Below, piece by piece: positions 1-12,053 of a stretch of DNA of 64,000 nt; the first letter of the stretch is position 1, and every line of letters begins with the position of its first letter. Source of the stretch: Hyalella azteca. Its lineage: Eukaryota; Arthropoda; Malacostraca; Amphipoda; Hyalellidae. Both the position numbers and the translations under genes were made by a program. The notes below the pieces were generated by a model, which saw only the letters and a list, made by a program, of their open reading frames with translations, was not told where the DNA came from and searched no databases. The stretch covers positions 434,001 to 498,000 of the forward strand of contig NW_025936295.1 of the NCBI RefSeq assembly GCF_000764305.2, written 5' to 3'.

Positions 1-850
1 ATTTTCCTCGTACAATGTATTGAATCAGAATGACTACTCAATCCTGTTGTGGGCGTCCTAATTCTATCAATAACTTTTTATATATTTTTATGGCCGAGCA
101 TGGAACTAGAATTAGAGTATAAAAATCCGTTTACTATTACATGTCTGTGTTATACTATACTATTGTAACGTTCATTAAAAGTTAATAGTTCGAATAAATT
201 TTTAAACGCAAATGAGGACGATCATTTGCATATATTTAAAAAACTGTGTTTATTCCAACTGCTGATGTTACGTGCGTCGCTTACAAGCAAAATTGCCATA
301 AGCAGCAGCAGCGGTGGGTCGCGTGCCTTGGACTATTCCAGCGTTCACTGCTCAATTTATAGGAAATGTTCATTGCATTATAACATTAAGGCAGGAATGG
401 GTCCTCAAATGACCTAATATTGGGCTCTTGCTGGCTCGTCCAAACCATCGCAACGGATGAGAATTCATAAGCCTAATTGAACCAAAGGGTTCAGATCTTA
501 GCCTGCGCAAAATGTGGTTGAATAGCACCATAAAAATTTGCAGCTTAGAGCATTTTTCTTCTGTTTCTTTACAATAATTTGCAAAATTTACAATTTTGAT
601 AATACGTAAGGTTCTGATTTGATTGGATAATACACATGGAAATTTCGAAGCAAAAAGGAAATTGTGGTGAATAATTTCTAATTGCTATTGGTGCTCGAAT
701 TCAATATAAAAAGAAGCAGCCTGTCAACTGCAATTTGCGTTATGATTAAATTATCTTATATTTTCAGCGGGGATTCCTATTGATATACATGTAATTACTT
801 TTTTTGAAACCGCATGCCAAATCGTCAGTAATTAAAATATACATTCAGTT
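1..850. other. Non-coding A+T-rich sequence
   Basis: No supported gene. The only open frame (226-417, 63 codons) has no recognisable motif and lies in ordinary A+T-rich sequence. No repeat structure was seen before the satellite that begins near 851. Confidence 0.6.
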
Positions 851-1457
851 CTAATACATGCTCATGTGTGTTCACCAACATACTCTCGAGAAACTGCTGG
901 TCAAATATACATCGTGTCGCGAATAAAATCTAAGTTTGAATATATTTACCTGTATATACATTAAGTTTTAGTAAATGTTCTTGTGGGTTCACCATCATAC
1001 TCTCGGGAAACTGCTGGTCAAATCTCGTCGCGAATGAAATCCAAGTTTGAGTATATATACCTATACAGAGATCCACATTCACACTCTCGCGACCAAGTTT
1101 GAGTATATTTACCTATATATTATATGCGTACAATTTATGACCAGAGAGTGCATTTGAATTTTCAAATGCACTTAATTATTATATTTACCTACAATAAATT
1201 AATAAATTATATTTACCTATATATAGATCCATATTCACACTCTAGCGACCAAGTTTGAGTATATTTACCTATATATAGATCCATATTCACACTCTAGCGA
1301 CCAAGTTTGAGTATATTTACCTATATATAGATCCATATTCACACTCTGGCGACCAAGTTTGAGTATATTTACCTATACATAGATCCACATTCACACTCTC
1401 GCGACCAAGTTTGAATGTATTTACCTATAGGTATAGATCCACATTCACACTCTCGCG
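851..1457. repeat. Satellite: 117-bp duplication grading into a 52-bp array
   Basis: The left part holds two copies of a unit offset by 117 bp (TTCACC at 871 and 988), sharing ACTCTCG, AAACTGCTGGTCAAAT and GTCGCGAAT. Both end in a core AAGTTTGAGTATATTTACCT. From about 1079 the same core recurs in a shorter unit with AGATCC starting at 1079, 1225, 1277, 1329, 1381 and 1435, so the period is 52 bp (once 54). Between 1120 and 1224 the register is broken by sequence that includes a perfect 12-bp hairpin (1147-1158 against 1161-1172). The shared core suggests that the 52-bp unit arose from part of the longer one. No coding potential. Confidence 0.9.
1147..1172. repeat. Perfect 12-bp hairpin within satellite
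   Basis: AGTGCATTTGAA, a TT spacer, then its exact reverse complement. It lies in the segment that interrupts the 52-bp register, so it may mark an insertion or a deletion scar. Confidence 0.8.
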
Positions 1458-4257
1458 CAACAGCCTGTCACGTGCAGGTCGTGTCATAATTACTGCATTG
1501 CACTGAGCAGATAATTACCGAAAGGGTGCAGTCAGATGCAGCGTTGTCTTCAAGACGGTGTTGCCCCTCTGGTCATTTCATGCGATGCATCTGTAATACT
1601 AATTTTCCATCGCCAGACGCTGAAATTATTACATTATTATTGGTAACAACAATGAATTAACTCTATCAATTATTAATTAATTAATAATAATATTATTAAA
1701 AATATCTAGCCATGGTGCATTGTGACCTAATATAAGGAACGTTTATGAAAACTTTGACGTGTTACATGCCAGACTATGATATTTATCGTGCCTTTTTACG
1801 AAAAATTTTCAACATTTATTATTAAAAATTCGAATTTTGATTCTTTTAATTGCCAATATCATAACGAAAAATGTAAATATTGCGTTGTTTCGTATATTTC
1901 ATTCCATTTATTAACGATTTATGCATTTATATCTCAGAGAAACACTTTTCGTCGTTGCCTTTCGCTCATTATTCCATCAACGTATTCAAGCTTTAAGTTT
2001 GCAGTCCCTTGTGCGTGTCCATGTGATAGACAGAGAAAGAGTGCATCACGGCTGCTACAGCTCTCTCCTAATCTCACGGTCAAAGTTTGCTCATATCTTT
2101 AATTAATTCTCCTGCCAGAGGCTCTGTAAACTCCTGGCAACCTGAATGAAAACTTTTATTTGTATATAAAATGTGACGACACCGCGTGAAAGGATGGTCT
2201 TCGGGGCAAACGCGTGAAACTTTAAGCGTGAAAATGTAGAATTTCGAACCCAGCTAGAGGCAGTAGGTATACCTACATTCTTTCGCGGTATCTGCATATC
2301 CATGAGAAAATCATGATTCATTTTTAATCAATATCTGCCATTTTGGTTTCTGTCGGTGACATGCAATTTTAGCCTGTTTAACGTAGAATTTGCATTTTGA
2401 TTTTATACGTGTAACGAAATTTCTACTCTTTATATAATCTGTAACGTGGTTTCCTTACTCATTTGAACTTATTCGTAAACTATTGAAGAGTTCGATTATA
2501 AAAACCACTCCAAATAGTAACTAAAATAATTGAGGAAAACATTTTAAAATATAATTATAAACAGCCGAGAATTTTCGAGCCGATAGAAAAGTTTTATTGG
2601 TTACATTATTCGCGATGTCAATAACAAATTTCTGCATGTCTGAGCTCAAACCAAGTTTCCAGTCGGTCGATCAAAATTTTAAGCAACAAGCTGGCTGTCC
2701 AAGCAGCCAAACAAGAAATCGATAGAAGAAAAGAATTTCCATAATGTTCGTTTCCTTCGAGACGCGCCCATTGTGAGCAGTCAGTGAAAAGCAATTTTTG
2801 GTTCTTCTTATTGAAATGCAAAGCACTGGAAGTACCGCTTGACAGCCTGCCAACCTCAACCTCCGGGGCCTTGACAGCCGCGCGTGGGGGAGTCAACAGA
2901 TTTGACAAGAAGCAACACAATTCAAATTTTCGGTAATTTTAATAGCATGTTTTTTGTCTTATTTTGGAAGAAGAAACCATCGCAAGTGGTTCTGAACGTT
3001 GCTGAGTAGCTTTTCAATCTTCTTCATATTGAAAGATCTTGAAAATCGCGTTTTACCTTTTGCGCTCTATGGTTAAGTGCATTGAATAGACATTAAAGAA
3101 AACATATAAAGTTTTGCAGCAACGACCACAACGAGTATCTAAATTTTTCTTGAAAATAACGGTAAACCTCCCTGGTAGTAGAAATCTTCTCAAAAATTGA
3201 CGATAACATTATAGCGTTGTTAAAATTTATTACTTGTTAAAATCCTTATTGTAATTACGCTTGTCGAGTCATTTATTAGTAGGCAAAGTCGTCTGCCACC
3301 TGCCTTATCGTAAAGAGTGATGAACAAGACTTACAACTGTGCGGACTAGATCCTGGAACCATTTGCTTCATTCGGGAAATCTTTTTTGTCTTTTTTTGAT
3401 TTTGTGTTTGTGCGAATGTGTTTTCCTTTTATTAAGTTATTAATTGTATTTTTGCACCCCTGTGTTCGCTCGTCCCAATTTTCTTATTGGCTATGAGCCT
3501 TCTTTGAACCCGTAGGGTTTGGCTCCGTGGAGCTTATTGACTTAATTCTTGAGGCCCTTTGTGGGATTTAACTTGCATGCTTGCATGCATTTAACTTAAC
3601 TTCACCCTTATTACCTTAACTTGTGAGCGAACACTCCTTACCCTATTTTCCCTTTTTTCACTTCTTATTGTTCTCAATAGAGAACTCTTACTATGGTCCA
3701 TCCTTGGTAACAAATAGGTACGTATCAATAAATTCATTCCTGATAGTGTTTGCTAAGACAGTTATTATCTGCGATATTTGCTAGACTTTATTCTGTACAT
3801 TGTACTAAGTCATCCGTTCATATTCACCAGATAAGAAGCACCGCACCTCAACATCCCAATTGGACTCGAAACCTGCTACTTGTTCTTTTTTCCATAACTG
3901 AATCTAAATAACGTTATCCTGCAACGTCGCTTTCGCGGTAAGACTTGAGAGTGCCTCAATCTCACATTAGTGACTCATTCCAATTGCAAGCAAATATGGT
4001 TCTATGTGCCCAACAATTACCGTTCCAATATAGTGATGTCATTCTTATTCTACAGCATTTGCAACCTCTGCCGTTATCTTCTCACTATTGGACGATGTTA
4101 TAACCACTTCGCCTGGACTTCTGAATAAAAGTTTCGTCGTCTTCTTTGTTTGTTTTCTGTAGACTTACGCCTAAATCTGATAGCTTAGCAATTAAGAAAG
4201 TTAATACTGAATGCTTAATAGGTGGCATAATAAATTCACACTTAACATAACAAAATT
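1458..4257. other. Non-coding stretch without recognisable genes
   Basis: Mixed A+T-rich sequence with simple TTAATTAA-type runs near 1665-1700. The frames at 1776-2102 (+), 2103-2321 (-) and 2618-2920 (-) are short and unrecognised. A 10-bp inverted repeat (GTGTTCGCTC at 3462, reverse complement at 3625) brackets 173 bp with TG..CA-like edges but has no target-site duplication, so I do not call it an element. TGCATGCTTGCATGCA near 3582 is a local palindrome. Confidence 0.5.
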
Positions 4258-4640
4258 TAGAGGCGTGAGCAACCCGACATTAACATTAGGATTAGGGCCG
4301 CCCAGGACTCGTCTGGGAGCACGTAAATCAGCTTCTCTATTTCCGCTTTGACTCTAAGTTCGAAGATCAGACTCTAGGCAGCTTGCTAGCTCGGTATGAT
4401 CGACCCGGCTTGGCCAAGCCATGTCATGCTCTTTGGCGACTATAAAGTCGGAAAGGAGATTCAGACCTGAAACTGATTTCGATAGGGTGGACACTTGGCA
4501 AGCACACCCAGAATAACTTTGTGCCGAGTGTAGTGACTATTCGGTCGAAACCTAGGCGGTCCCCGAATTTTGTTTAGGACATAATCTTAAATTTGGCTAT
4601 TTAACATTTGGCGGAGTGAAGATTACAACATTCGTGTTTG
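4258..4640. other. GC-richer unassigned block upstream of the LTR
   Basis: Clearly less A+T-rich than its surroundings. It includes a perfect 14-bp palindrome GGCTTGGCCAAGCC (4407-4420), a CCCAG/CTGGG hairpin near 4300 and CGACT/AGTCG near 4440. There is no long open frame and no recognised domain. Ending about 110 bp before the candidate LTR, it could be a decayed mobile-element piece, but the direct repeat flanking the LTR argues that the LTR stands alone. Function unknown. Confidence 0.35.
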
Positions 4641-4751
4641 ATAATTTAGTTAAAAATGCATAAAGAATTATAAACGAATGTACAGATATATGTCAATACT
4701 TCGTCAAAAATACGTATATAATGCTTATAGATAAATGTTAATGGATCCTGT

Positions 4752-5308
4752 TGTTAGGGACCGCTTTTAAATATAGTAATTTCATAGATGGTTAGGTTAC
4801 GTGTATTGTCATTTTGTTTTTGAGTGAACTATTACGTGACCTCGTGTAGACCCGCCCTGTATCTTGTCATTGTCATGTGATCCACCACGGAGGTTGGTAC
4901 TTGCATTGTTTATCATGTGTTAGTCTTCCTTGTTGATATAGTGGTGGTTTTTCTGGTGATATTGAATATTACTATTATATTAGTTGGTATTTATGTGTTA
5001 TATTCATTTGTTAGAGTTCCGTTAATTCGAGTCCTTAATTTGTATTTATTCGTCTTTTTCAGCGGGCTCCGAACTTAGGACGTTCTTACGAGTTGAAAGT
5101 GAAAGCTTGCTAGACACACGGTTTATAGTTTTTTTATACGGTTTATACGTTATACGGTTTATAGTTTATAGTTTTGTTTTCTTGGATTTATCGTTCATTT
5201 ACTATTATAGTTCTTTATTTATCATTTTTATTCATCCTTTATTGTCGATCATTGGCCTAGTGTTCGGGGACTGAGAGTGTTTATTTATTTATTAATTAGT
5301 CCCCAACA
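4752..5308. mobile_element. Candidate solo LTR (557 bp) with 4-bp target-site duplication
   Basis: The segment begins TGTTAGGGAC and ends GTCCCCAACA, inverted repeats with one mismatch that fit the TG...CA rule of retroviral-type LTRs. The four bases on each side are the same, CTGT (4748-4751 and 5309-5312), as expected for an integrase-made duplication. A further TGTTCGGGGACT near 5259 can pair with the right terminus. The minus strand carries several AATAAA hexamers near its 5' end; orientation is undecided. No second LTR, primer-binding site, gag or pol lies next to it, so it would be a solo LTR left by recombination. A 4-bp duplication fits Gypsy or Pao/BEL elements; the superfamily is inference. 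A TIR DNA element is the alternative. Confidence 0.6.
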
Positions 5309-5390
5309 CTGTGCCCACCTATCGCTATATTTTTAAATTCTGTCAATTATGAAATACCAGGTGCAAAGTTATAATTATTCTAAAATAAGA

Positions 5391-5543
5391 CAGTAAATTA
5401 CCGCCAATTACGATTTGAAATGACTTTTTTATAAATACTACATCTTAATTCGGACACACAGTAACACAACACAGTAAATTACCGCCAGTTACTATTCAAA
5501 TTTAATTTTTTTTATAAATACTACATCTTATTCGGACACACAG
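5391..5543. repeat. Tandem duplication, period 81 bp, two copies
   Basis: CAGTAAATTACCGCCA starts at 5391 and again at 5472. Both copies continue through a T-rich tract into TATAAATACTACATCTTA and end in TTCGGACACACAG. They differ by point changes and small indels. No coding role is visible. Confidence 0.9.
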
Positions 5544-6177
5544 GAGTTGCCATTTGTGCCACCTTTGCACTACAATTTTGTTATCGTTAGCGTGCGAATA
5601 ACGCCTGCTGCTATATTTCGCTTCACAATCAATTACCGGACGGCCACTTCATTGCTAGAACACAATACAAGTTTTATAATCAATCACACTTTACTTAATG
5701 AGGAATCAGATAAACTTTATGAGGTTCCATTTTTCGGCTCTAGCCCGTTTTGCTATTGAGAGCTTCGTGACAGGCTATAGTTTTAAAAATTTTATTTTGT
5801 ACATCGACATTTCTAGCCATCAAATATAAATAAATCTATACAGAGGGTAATTACTGAAAGATCTCGCTAAATCCTGGTTTTATTGTTAATCATAATTTTA
5901 ATTAATCGATTCATTATGAACGGCAAATTTAAGAGTCTGGGGTATTATTCCTATTGTTTATTAAATGATTATTCAAATTGCTCATTCTGTTGATTTATAA
6001 TCCTCTAAGAAACTGCATGGTGACCCGTTCAATAAACGGCTAAAGAATTGCCACTGTTATTCCACAAATAATTTTATACTCACAGAGAAATATGATTCTA
6101 ACAGACAGCTTTAATCCTTTTTAAAACCAATAAAATCATTATTAATCACGGCCAGTTGGTGCTGACCTAACTTTAAT
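5544..6177. other. Non-coding A+T-rich sequence
   Basis: One 70-codon frame (5547-5759, +) has no recognisable domain. No RNA gene, element or repeat array seen. Confidence 0.5.
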
Positions 6178-6298
6178 TTCCAGTTAGGATTGTACAGTAC
6201 ACGTGCCTGATTACGTCTACGAAAACAATTAATCGTTATTTTCAGTTAGAATTCTACTGTACACGTGCCTGATTACGTCTACGAAAACAATTAATCGC
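6178..6298. repeat. Tandem duplication, period about 63 bp, two copies
   Basis: TTCAGTTAG begins each copy (6178 and 6241). The shared 3' part includes GTACACGTGCCTGATTACGT and CTACGAAAACAATTAATCG. The copies are nearly identical except around positions 6187-6200 and 6249-6260, which suggests a recent duplication. Confidence 0.9.
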
Positions 6299-6443
6299 AC
6301 CCACGACAATATCGTGCGCAGTTATTGTCAAGCGCATACAAGCAAGGGATACCGAGCGCGCGTCATTACAAGAGGGCGCTTCCTGCAATACGCCTTTGGT
6401 GGTGTCAAAGCTAAGTCTGCTTTTGAATTCCCCCAGACTTGGC

Positions 6444-6888
6444 GATTTGTCAGCGAGAAAGAGAGTGAGGGAGTGTGTATGTAGCTTGAGGGTTACGTTA
6501 AACTGCATTCCATAGCCTCGATGTATTGGCGCATGAGATGGTAATTATTAATTTTGATTAATTGAGATTTGTTGTTATTTGTCAGCGAGAAAGAGAGCGA
6601 GGGAGAGTGTATGCAGCTTGAGGGTTTCGTTAAACTGCATTCCATAGTCTCGATGTATAGGTGCAAGAGATGGTAATTATTAATTTTGATTAATTGAGAT
6701 TTGTTGTGATTTGTCAGCGAGAAAGAGAGCGAGGGAGAGTGTATGCAGCTTGAGGGTTTCGTTAAACTGCATTCCATAGCCTCGATGTATTGGTGCAAGA
6801 GATGGTAAGTATTAATTTTGATTAATTGAGATTTGTTGTTATTTGTCAGCGAGAAAGAGAGCGAGGGAGTGTGTATGCATGCTTGAGT
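6444..6888. repeat. 132-bp minisatellite, about 3.4 copies
   Basis: ATTTGTCAGCGAGAAAGAGA starts at 6444, 6577, 6709 and 6841, giving periods of 133, 132 and 132 bp. Each unit contains GAGGGAG, CAGCTTGAGG, TTAAACTGCATTCCATAG, CTCGATGTAT and ATTAATTTTGATTAATTGAG. The middle units are almost identical and the edges more diverged. Because 132 bp is 44 codons, a minus-strand frame stays open through the array (6493-6798) and encodes a repeating peptide. I read this as a by-product of the period, not a gene: there is no unique sequence, and the frame closes where the first unit gains one base. Confidence 0.93.
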
Positions 6889-9272
6889 TTTTCACTTTAA
6901 GTTTTGCGTAATATTTTTAATGTCAATGTAAATGTTTATGTTACATTTCAATGTATTTAATTTTCACGATAAATAACTCATTTATTACTTACATAGAGAG
7001 ACGTTCAATACTTTTCCATACTGATCACATGCCGATCAACGTTTTTACATTATAGTTCAGTCAGACTCATAACATGACATAAACTAAAATTTGCTTGTTT
7101 TGCTGCTCATGTATCACAAAATCTTCGCCGGTCAATTATTGAGCATAAAAATAATATGACTGCGGGCGGAGCTTGAAGGACTGACGCATAATATATATAA
7201 TATGTTTGATTGAATTTAGATTTGTTAATGGCAGAAAAAATATTCTATTTCATTCTATCACAATTGGCATCTAAATTTCGATGTTTACTATCAATTTTAC
7301 TAGAAATTTTTTGACTTTGCTTTACACAAAGAATGTAATTTTAGAGTAAATTATATTATATATTGCATGTAACCATGTAGCGCTCTCCCAATTGTACAAA
7401 CTAATTCAAGATAATATCACCAGATTATTTTAAGATAGCCTTAGAAAATAATGATTTATTGCCAGATTTTACTTTTTTGTGTGAGCCTCGCAAAGTCTTC
7501 ATAACATTCAAACTCAGAATTTTTCATGTGTTTTAGATCCCGTTAGAGTTTTTGTCAAATAAGGCGTAAAATAAACGTAGACTATTGGGCAAACAAATTT
7601 CCGGCGGAGCTGACGTCGGCAACCTAGGCTATGTGCCTATTCAACAGCGAGAATCGCGAAGTAATCTAGAATCTTCAAACACAGTAAATAACCATTTTTT
7701 CTGAAATAGTAATAAACCTCAATTTATTTTTTCTTTGAGCACCAATTCCAAGGCATAAAAAATTAAGTCTACAATTAAGCAACAAATGCACGCTGGCAGA
7801 CTTGAGATTTGGAAGGAAAATTTACATTCCTGAAAAATCACATTTCAAGAAGACAAAAAGGCTGAAAGATAAAAAAATGAAAAAAAAATCAGTGATTAAT
7901 TTTTCGATTTTTATATTTAATCAATAAAATCATCAACCCTGATTGCATACAAGCTTTCAGGTGTACATAGTGTTGAAGTGAACGACTATTCAGAGATCCA
8001 GCCAAGACCAGGTCAGAATTATTCATGTTGTGAGCGCGCATATGCGTACGGCACTTGCACGGCTGTTTGTCCATTGCTTATTCCGACTTCTTTGCTTCGA
8101 GCGTCTAATTAAAGCCTTGATTAGATTCCGTTTTTCGGCGCTCCTAACAAACTAAGGGAATTTTATTTGCTTGCTAAGTCATTCTATTTGGACGTGGAAC
8201 ACAAAGCCATTTGTCCTTGTGAAAATACGCCGGTGTGTTCGTACGGTAAATTTTGGTCGGCTTAGCAGCGGCCACGGTGTGGCCGATAACTGTCCTCCGA
8301 TAATTCGGCCATGATTATCGCACGAGATGGAGAGTGGGGTGAACGCTCAAAACATGAACGCAGCTTTAAGTGTTGGTTCTAAATAGAACTGGCAGCCAGT
8401 TGAGTAAAGTGGAAATAAATTGCGATGATGAACAATTAAGATTGCATAATTATCAATTTTATGGCATTGAATATAACATGTATAAATCCTTACATTTAAA
8501 AATTAGAAATAAATGGGTAATAAAGATTAATGTCTATAATTTAGAAGTGTTGACACGTAACTATAATTCAGCTTGATTCTCCCTTTTGTTTATGGTAATT
8601 GAACATAATAATCGAAAATTAAATACTTAGAATTAGTCGATTATTTTTCCATGATTTAAATTAACATAAACCTCTGAGCATACATACTATGTTAAAATAC
8701 CATATATTCATGAACATGCAATTTACCTTATTGAATGCAGCACAAAATCCTGCCTTAAAGACTCGATTATTTATTTTAGAATTGCATCGCAAGTGATACC
8801 CACTATCGTTATGACCATCAGTGAACTCATAAACTTAAGTGAAGCACCAGACAAACATAGAATTCAGACCGTTACTCGCACACGCTGTGAATCTTAAGGC
8901 AAAGTACAGCACTCGATCTTGCAGTGAAGAGTTGTGTCTAGCCAGTGCTTATGCAGACGTCTTTAAGAGGCTTGAATACGACACTGCATGCAATATGTGA
9001 TCTAGATCTAATAGATCTAATGCTTTAGTATTATGGCATGTTAACAAGGTTTATATATGCTTACATGGATCGGGTCTGTTCTTTATTGTACACGTGCTAC
9101 AGCCAACATTTTCAGTATGAATATTTTTTATGTCTTCTGTTATGATACTTATGACTGTCAACAAATGGTTGCAAATTAATCCGTGCGTCATTAGTTTATT
9201 GTTAGAATAAAATGCATGGTAACATTTTTTGCGCCAAAAATAGTTACCGTTGATTTCAGTATAAAAATTATA
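6889..9272. other. Non-coding stretch, with a GC-richer part at 8090-8345
   Basis: No supported gene. The frames at 7889-8074 (-) and 8370-8576 (+) lack motifs. The 8090-8345 part is GC-richer and less repetitive, with TCTAATTAAAGCC and TTGATTAGATT homeodomain-type cores, and could be regulatory DNA. That is only a composition argument. A-rich runs occur near 7870-7890. Confidence 0.45.
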
Positions 9273-9343
9273 CAGATTTCTTGTGTTACACCACGAGTCA
9301 ACAATTCTGTTAGATCACAGATTTCTTGTGTTACACCACGAGT
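9273..9343. repeat. 26-bp direct repeat, offset 45 bp
   Basis: An identical 26-base block beginning CAGATTTCTTGTG and ending CACCACGAGT lies at 9273-9298 and 9318-9343. It is a local duplication within a frame (9283-9546, +) that shows no recognisable domain. Confidence 0.9.
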
Positions 9344-9614
9344 ACGAACAATTCAACGGAATCTCGATGATGAAAAATAAAGGAAGAGGTACTCAACAAA
9401 ATTTTTTTTTTCAGAAAAATGATGAGTCAGGGAACCAAAATTCTATATTTAAAATCATTTTTTTAACTGTGAACTTAAAAAAATCATTTAACTGTACAGT
9501 GTTGATCACTAATCAATTTTTAGAGCATATTACGTCCGACGAGTAAATTGTACAGATAGAGCGGAAGAGTTTTTTGTGCAGATTGTTACGTTCAACACAA
9601 AAAGCATGTGAATC

Positions 9615-9717
9615 TGTCAGTAAAACATTCAAGTATTTATATGTTACTCCAAATAACTAGCCAAGGCTGGCTAATTATTTGAAGTAATATTTAAATACTT
9701 AAATGTTTTACTTGACA
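9615..9717. repeat. Long hairpin: arms of about 49 nt, 4-nt loop
   Basis: Left arm 9615-9663 and right arm 9668-9717 are inverted repeats. Over the inner 45 positions 40 pair, with one single-base bulge toward the base. Three of the five mismatches (C opposite A on the plus strand) become G:U wobbles if the minus strand is transcribed, so a minus-strand RNA would be almost fully paired. The arms begin TGTCA. Candidates are a short foldback or MITE-type element, or a small-RNA hairpin. The 4-nt loop is tight for a typical microRNA precursor. No target-site duplication was identified. Confidence 0.85.
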
Positions 9718-9809
9718 CTTAAATGTTTATTTAAATAATTGAATGTTTAAATGCTTGCTTTCAGTGTTGTCATCACACAAATGCGGGAAGTCGTTCAACA
9801 AAAGACGAA

Positions 9810-9838
9810 CTTTTAAGAGATTTTCTGCCTCTTAAAAG
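9810..9838. repeat. Perfect 10-bp hairpin, 9-nt loop
   Basis: CTTTTAAGAG and CTCTTAAAAG are separated by ATTTTCTGC. No T-run follows that would suggest a functional terminator, and in a eukaryotic setting no role is implied. Confidence 0.75.
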
Positions 9839-11488
9839 CAGCAGGAGCCTCCTCGATCGCCTATTTGCGGTCGATTGTATTGGATTCCTTGTGTGGAACA
9901 CAAAAGATCCTAATCCGTCTTTTCAAATCATAAGTAGGATCTTGAGAAAAGATCGTAAATATCCCCAGACTAAAAAATGCAATATTTGTTTCCGAGTTGG
10001 GCATTGTGAAAAGAGGCAATTAAAGAAGGATTTTCTGATTTTTTTGGTCGTAGATGATGTATATTGGACGTGACATCAGGTGATCTTATGCAAGATGAGT
10101 ATGACGGGATGTAAAAAATGTGTTCTTCATCTTTAATTAACGAGCGCAGTGAACATTTTTTGGGGTTCCAGAATTGGTATTTGAGTTGGGAAATTTTTAA
10201 AGCGCGTCAATAATTTTTGCATTGTTTTGTTACTAATTTACTTGATGTTTATTCAAATTTATAAATAACCTGTTCTCAAACGATATTTAGTTTTGTTTAA
10301 CAGTATTTTTAAATAGTATGGATCTTATTAGTAAATATAAATAAATTTTCATCCTCTAAAAAATAAATCCAGTAGAGTCAATGAATCTAACGAAAGAATT
10401 AAGAGAAAATATCACCATCAGAGGCATTTTTATATTTATGAATAACTATCTAATAGCCACCATATAGTAACCAGTGGCCTCAGATACTCAGCCCTTTCTT
10501 TTCATATGAGTATTGCAGGTAATTACTTCAGGTATGATTGGACGAGCCATGTTTCGACGCTCATCAATAAAGTTTCGTGACATGAACGTCTCAATCCGAA
10601 GCAAATATCCTTGTAAAAGGAGGAGCCTCAACATGCGCTTTTTCTATGGCCTTTCTACATTAAATAAATCAGTAATAAGTTGTATGAAAATATTCATGGG
10701 AAACAAAGGTGATAACATGGTGATAACTTTACATTTACTAACAATGATGAAGATCGCTTATGATTCATTATTAAATAAATATGCATTCATTGAAAATATA
10801 TCTAAAAAAGTTCAATATCATTGCAATTTTGTCTACTTAATCACGAAAGTAGACATTTGTATTACTATATTCCAAATGAAGTTTCCTAAAAAGAATGAGA
10901 GCATAAACTGTTACGTATAGTACTGATGGACTATTATTGTACATTTTCAAGTTAATGGTGAATATTCTAATTGATGAATGAGTCGATCCTCGGTGAACAA
11001 AAAAACATGAATCGTGCTGTGGAAGAGAGTAGCTAATACGCATGATCATCGGAGATCAACTAAATGATCGGAAGTTTGGACATTTATTTTCAGTATCTGT
11101 AGTAAGTCTGGATGAGCTGAGGAATCGACGTGTATAAGACTCTGCTCCTGACACGCAATAAAACGATTTGCAGTCTTCCGTCTCATTCACAAAAGAGCTA
11201 CCCTTTCCTTCAAACTATTCGCCCATTATTTCTTTGTTCTTTAAAACCTGGCATCTGAATTTCGAAGTTTACTTGCAATTGTCGGATAAATTCTTATTCT
11301 AATGTCGAATGTCGGATTCTTATTCTAATTCTTGTTCCCAGGCCTTGAAAATAGGAATTTTGAAAGTTTTGAAGAAATTTGACTACCTTCTCAACACCGA
11401 TTATTCCATTATTTTAAATAGAACTAAGTTTAACCCTTGAAAATTGGGAATCAGTAAGACTTAATTGACTACTACTGAAACTTATTAC
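9839..11488. other. Non-coding stretch containing an unassigned 135-codon frame
   Basis: The frame at 10513-10920 (+) runs 135 codons from an ATG, but the peptide has no recognised domain, signal sequence or membrane segment. Its A+T-rich 3' half reads like translated non-coding sequence. There is no supporting splice or promoter pattern I trust. Confidence 0.4.
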
Positions 11489-11517
11489 TTCGGTACTATA
11501 ATATTTATAGTACCGAA
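11489..11517. repeat. Perfect 13-bp hairpin, 3-nt loop
   Basis: TTCGGTACTATAA, then TAT, then the exact reverse complement. Nearly a full palindrome. Isolated, with no flanking repeat. Confidence 0.85.
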
Positions 11518-12053
11518 ATAAACATCTCTTTCATCTTCTCGGTCTTTTCGAAGGCATAATTCTAATGTCTATCGGAGACACAAGTTGTGCATGATATAAT
11601 TTTTGAGATGAAAATAGACAGGAATCAATTGTACAAGAAATGAACATTATCATTAATAATTGTTTTCCCTCTTAACATATTGGCAACTCTTTATTCAAGA
11701 TACATGCAGTAATCTTATTTAAGGAGTATATATGGTCTCATGTTAGCCAACTACAGCAAATATCTAGTGTTTAATTAATATGTTCCTCTTCTAGTTCTCT
11801 GAAGCTCCCATCAAACAAATACTCTGAAATTTGAACTTGACATAAAAGTTGCTGCACTAAGAAACAATAATTTGATAAACGTTGTAACTTATTTCACATC
11901 AATTTTTGTCTGTAATAATGTCACTAGATTGCTTGAATCGCAGATTCACTAGAAATTTAAAAGCGAAGAAAACTCCACAAAAATTCAGCATTTCTCTATT
12001 GAAAACGTTTCGGTTCGATAAATCTAGAACACAAATACAGTCAGAAAATTAAT

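Noticed and set aside
3462..3634. 10-bp inverted repeat GTGTTCGCTC bracketing 173 bp
   Set aside because: No target-site duplication and no extended TIR. Pairs of this length are expected several times by chance in 64 kb.
4285..4296. TTAGGATTAGGG, telomere-like
   Set aside because: Barely two units, not an array.
9810..9838. Hairpin as a transcription terminator
   Set aside because: No bacterial context and no following T-run.
10513..10920. 135-codon plus frame
   Set aside because: Composition follows the local A+T bias and no motif is visible; an antisense frame overlaps its end.
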